Origin: an uncultured Halocynthiibacter sp.
GTDB lineage: Bacteria; Pseudomonadota; Alphaproteobacteria; Rhodobacterales; Rhodobacteraceae
Assembly (NCBI GenBank): GCA_947503035.1
Contig: CANNCD010000001.1
Location: 1,178,001 to 1,242,000, forward strand
Direction of reading: 5' to 3'
DNA length: 64,000 bases
Below the pieces are notes generated by a model. The model made no database searches, was not told the origin of the DNA, and was given only the letters and a program-made list of their open reading frames with translations. Made by a program: the position numbers and the translations under genes. The stretch's first letter is position 1; each line of letters opens with the position of its first letter. Positions 62,944-64,000 of the stretch are shown in pieces.

Positions 62944-63345
62944 TCAATGCCCAGTGCTTGGACTGTCCAATACAACCTTGATCCGTTGCGCGAGGCACTT
63001 GGCGGTTTCATGTTTATCGGTCCAAATGGGGGAGAGGTACACCTGAGCCTCTGGCTTATCTATGCAATCAACCGGCATGCGATCAATATGAACCTGCAGC
63101 GCGATCTCTTCAAAGGTCGGAACATCCTGACGGCCAAGGAGCCGAGGGTTCAGGCCTTGTTTGGCCATCCGCCGATATTCAAGGGCCCGATCCCGCGGTT
63201 GGGCGTAAGGACGTCCGCACCACCTAAACCGAAATCAGTGCGCAAAGGCCCATCGCGTTAATTTTGTCCTTTGACAGTAGCGCACACGATCCAGCGCCGT
63301 GCGCCCGAACGATCTACAGAAACCTGAAGCAGGCGCCAAGACCAT
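62944..63345 (-). pseudogene. Degraded phage-type integrase (N-terminal and core-binding part)
   Basis: Reading the minus strand gives successive pieces of a DUF4102-type tyrosine integrase in shifted frames: LLQVSVDRSGARRWIVCATV, MGLCALISV, RDRALEYRRMAKQGLNPR, DVPTFEEIALQVH, CIDKPEAQVYLSPIW and DKHETAKCLAQRIKVVLD. There is at least one stop (after ATVKGQN), two frameshifts and a deletion of ~25 residues between the VH and CID segments. The catalytic domain is not seen. It marks a past integration event near the XRE gene. Confidence 0.78.
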
Positions 63346-63548
63346 AGTACAAAGCCAAAAAGGCCGCCAAAAGCGAGCCAATGCAACCAACGATAATGAG
63401 ATGGTGGCGGAGACGAAGTCCCCAACTAAAAACCGTTAACTCATTGATATAAAGTATTTAAAATAAATGATCCACTTAGAATACCACACATCATACCACA
63501 CTATATTATCCAAGCACTCAAATTATCCCCCGCAGGACCCATCCTAAG

Positions 63549-63806
63549 TCAAATCCGCGCATCCGCTGGTACACTCAAAGCAACCTGCTTCAAAATCACA
63601 TGCACATCCGCCCCCAAAGCACGTGCTAGAATAACCAGCTCGGGCACATCAATACGGCGCTGACCGGATTCAATCCGCGCAACAAAGGACTGGTGGCATT
63701 TCAGGATGCCGGCCAACTCTGCCTGTGACAGGCCTTTGTCTTTACGTGCCTGCACCAACGCATTGATCAATGCGATATGGCCTTCTGATCTGAGAGATTT
63801 TGTCAT
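63549..63806 (-). CDS. XRE-type helix-turn-helix regulator
   Basis: 85 residues. The HTH is ALVQARKDKGLSQAELAGILKCHQSFVARIESGQRRIDVPELVILARALG, a clear Cro/C1-type domain, with a short C-terminal beta segment. It is divergent from a secreted-protein gene, with two palindromic 13-bp boxes between them. It could be a phage-like or toxin-antitoxin-type repressor, but no toxin gene is adjacent on its own strand in this window. Confidence 0.9.
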   Translation of the reverse strand: MTKSLRSEGHIALINALVQARKDKGLSQAELAGILKCHQSFVARIESGQRRIDVPELVILARALGADVHVILKQVALSVPADARI

Positions 63807-63849
63807 GTGTGCCCATCCGTTGTTCTGGGCACTTCCATTAATCTCAAAA

Positions 63850-63878
63850 TTAGATTATCTAAAAATCAGATAATTTAA
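63850..63878. promoter_or_regulatory. Tandem palindromic operator boxes between XRE gene and secreted protein gene
   Basis: TTAGATTATCTAA (63850-63862) is a perfect palindrome about its centre; TCAGATAATTTAA (63866-63878) is a near copy 16 bp on. The second ends 9 bases before the plus-strand ATG, which fits repression by the divergent XRE protein. Confidence 0.65.
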
Positions 63879-63887
63879 GGAATTCTA

Positions 63888-64000
63888 ATGCGCTTATTTC
63901 ACGCTGCGTGCATCGCCACTGCCCTCGCATCCGCGTCACATGCCACAGATCAGCTCACACCAATTACTTCGGACGTCTCCACAACGGACCACCCCTACTC
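63888..64000 (+). CDS. Secreted protein, 5' end only (runs off the window)
   Basis: AAGGA lies 6 bases before the ATG. The visible 37 residues are a signal peptide (MRLFHAACIATALASASHA) and the first residues of a mature protein starting TDQLTPITSDV. The family cannot be told. It probably lies under the XRE regulator. Confidence 0.7.
   Translation, partial: MRLFHAACIATALASASHATDQLTPITSDVSTTDHPY

Noticed and set aside
62911-63261. 116-codon plus-strand frame
   Set aside because: It is the antisense of the degraded integrase, whose minus-strand reading is clearly meaningful.
1-64000. CRISPR arrays, rRNA, tRNA and intact insertion sequences
   Set aside because: None seen on reading both strands: no regularly spaced repeats, no tRNA cloverleaf with T-loop GGTTCGAATCC-like sequence, no transposase.

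Overview
The gene content points to a marine alphaproteobacterium of the Roseobacter group (Rhodobacterales). Supporting signs are the Rhodobacterales-type families (DUF2125 protein, extensin-like peptidase, Hint-domain protein, LpxR-like outer membrane protein, NaVBac sodium channel, TRAP transporters), the nadABC layout, and a moderate-to-high GC content with many ATGA start/stop overlaps. The genus cannot be fixed from this window; an Octadecabacter/Loktanella-like organism is only a guess.

About 1-36 kb looks mostly like stable chromosome. It holds a partial methyltransferase, gloB, clpA with an overlapping M23 peptidase, and a MotA/MotB-like pair carrying a long coiled coil. Next come chaC, a DUF2125 protein, the operon hisC-tyrC-extensin peptidase, rpsD with a clear promoter, leader hairpin and terminator, a Hint protein and an LpxR-like protein. 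nadA-nadB-nadC follow, with a palindromic candidate operator, then gnd. A seven-gene thiamine operon (thiD-thiO-thiS-thiG-thiE-thiF-tenA) lies behind an intact TPP riboswitch. LrgA/LrgB, a photolyase and a catabolic operon come next; the operon joins an FAH-family enzyme, a nitroreductase, a TRAP transporter and a hydroxyquinol-type dioxygenase, ends at a strong terminator, and has a divergent YciI-like gene. A heme-type membrane protein, a Tat-type intradiol-dioxygenase-like protein and a NaVBac channel close this part.

About 36-64 kb is accessory in character. Small enzymes sit next to their own regulators (ECF sigma, CGNR, AraC, WYL, LysR x2, HxlR, ArsR, XRE), several with candidate operators. 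It also shows clear decay. There is an internally deleted LysR remnant and an ABC-ATPase tail fragment. A nucleoside deaminase is frameshifted by a 5-bp tandem duplication. An ABC ATPase lacks its signature and Walker B region. Two tyrosine-recombinase remnants lie near 51.5 kb and 63.1 kb. An RTX/FG-GAP protein with duplicated end modules, a stress-type NIPSNAP/ABM pair, an RNA ligase plus HD-polynucleotide kinase pair and an M48 protease fill the rest.

The most interesting items are the RNA ligase/HD-kinase pair, which is a likely RNA repair or tagging module, and the decaying LysR-deaminase-ABC locus, where exact lesions can be read. No CRISPR array, rRNA, tRNA or intact insertion sequence was found.
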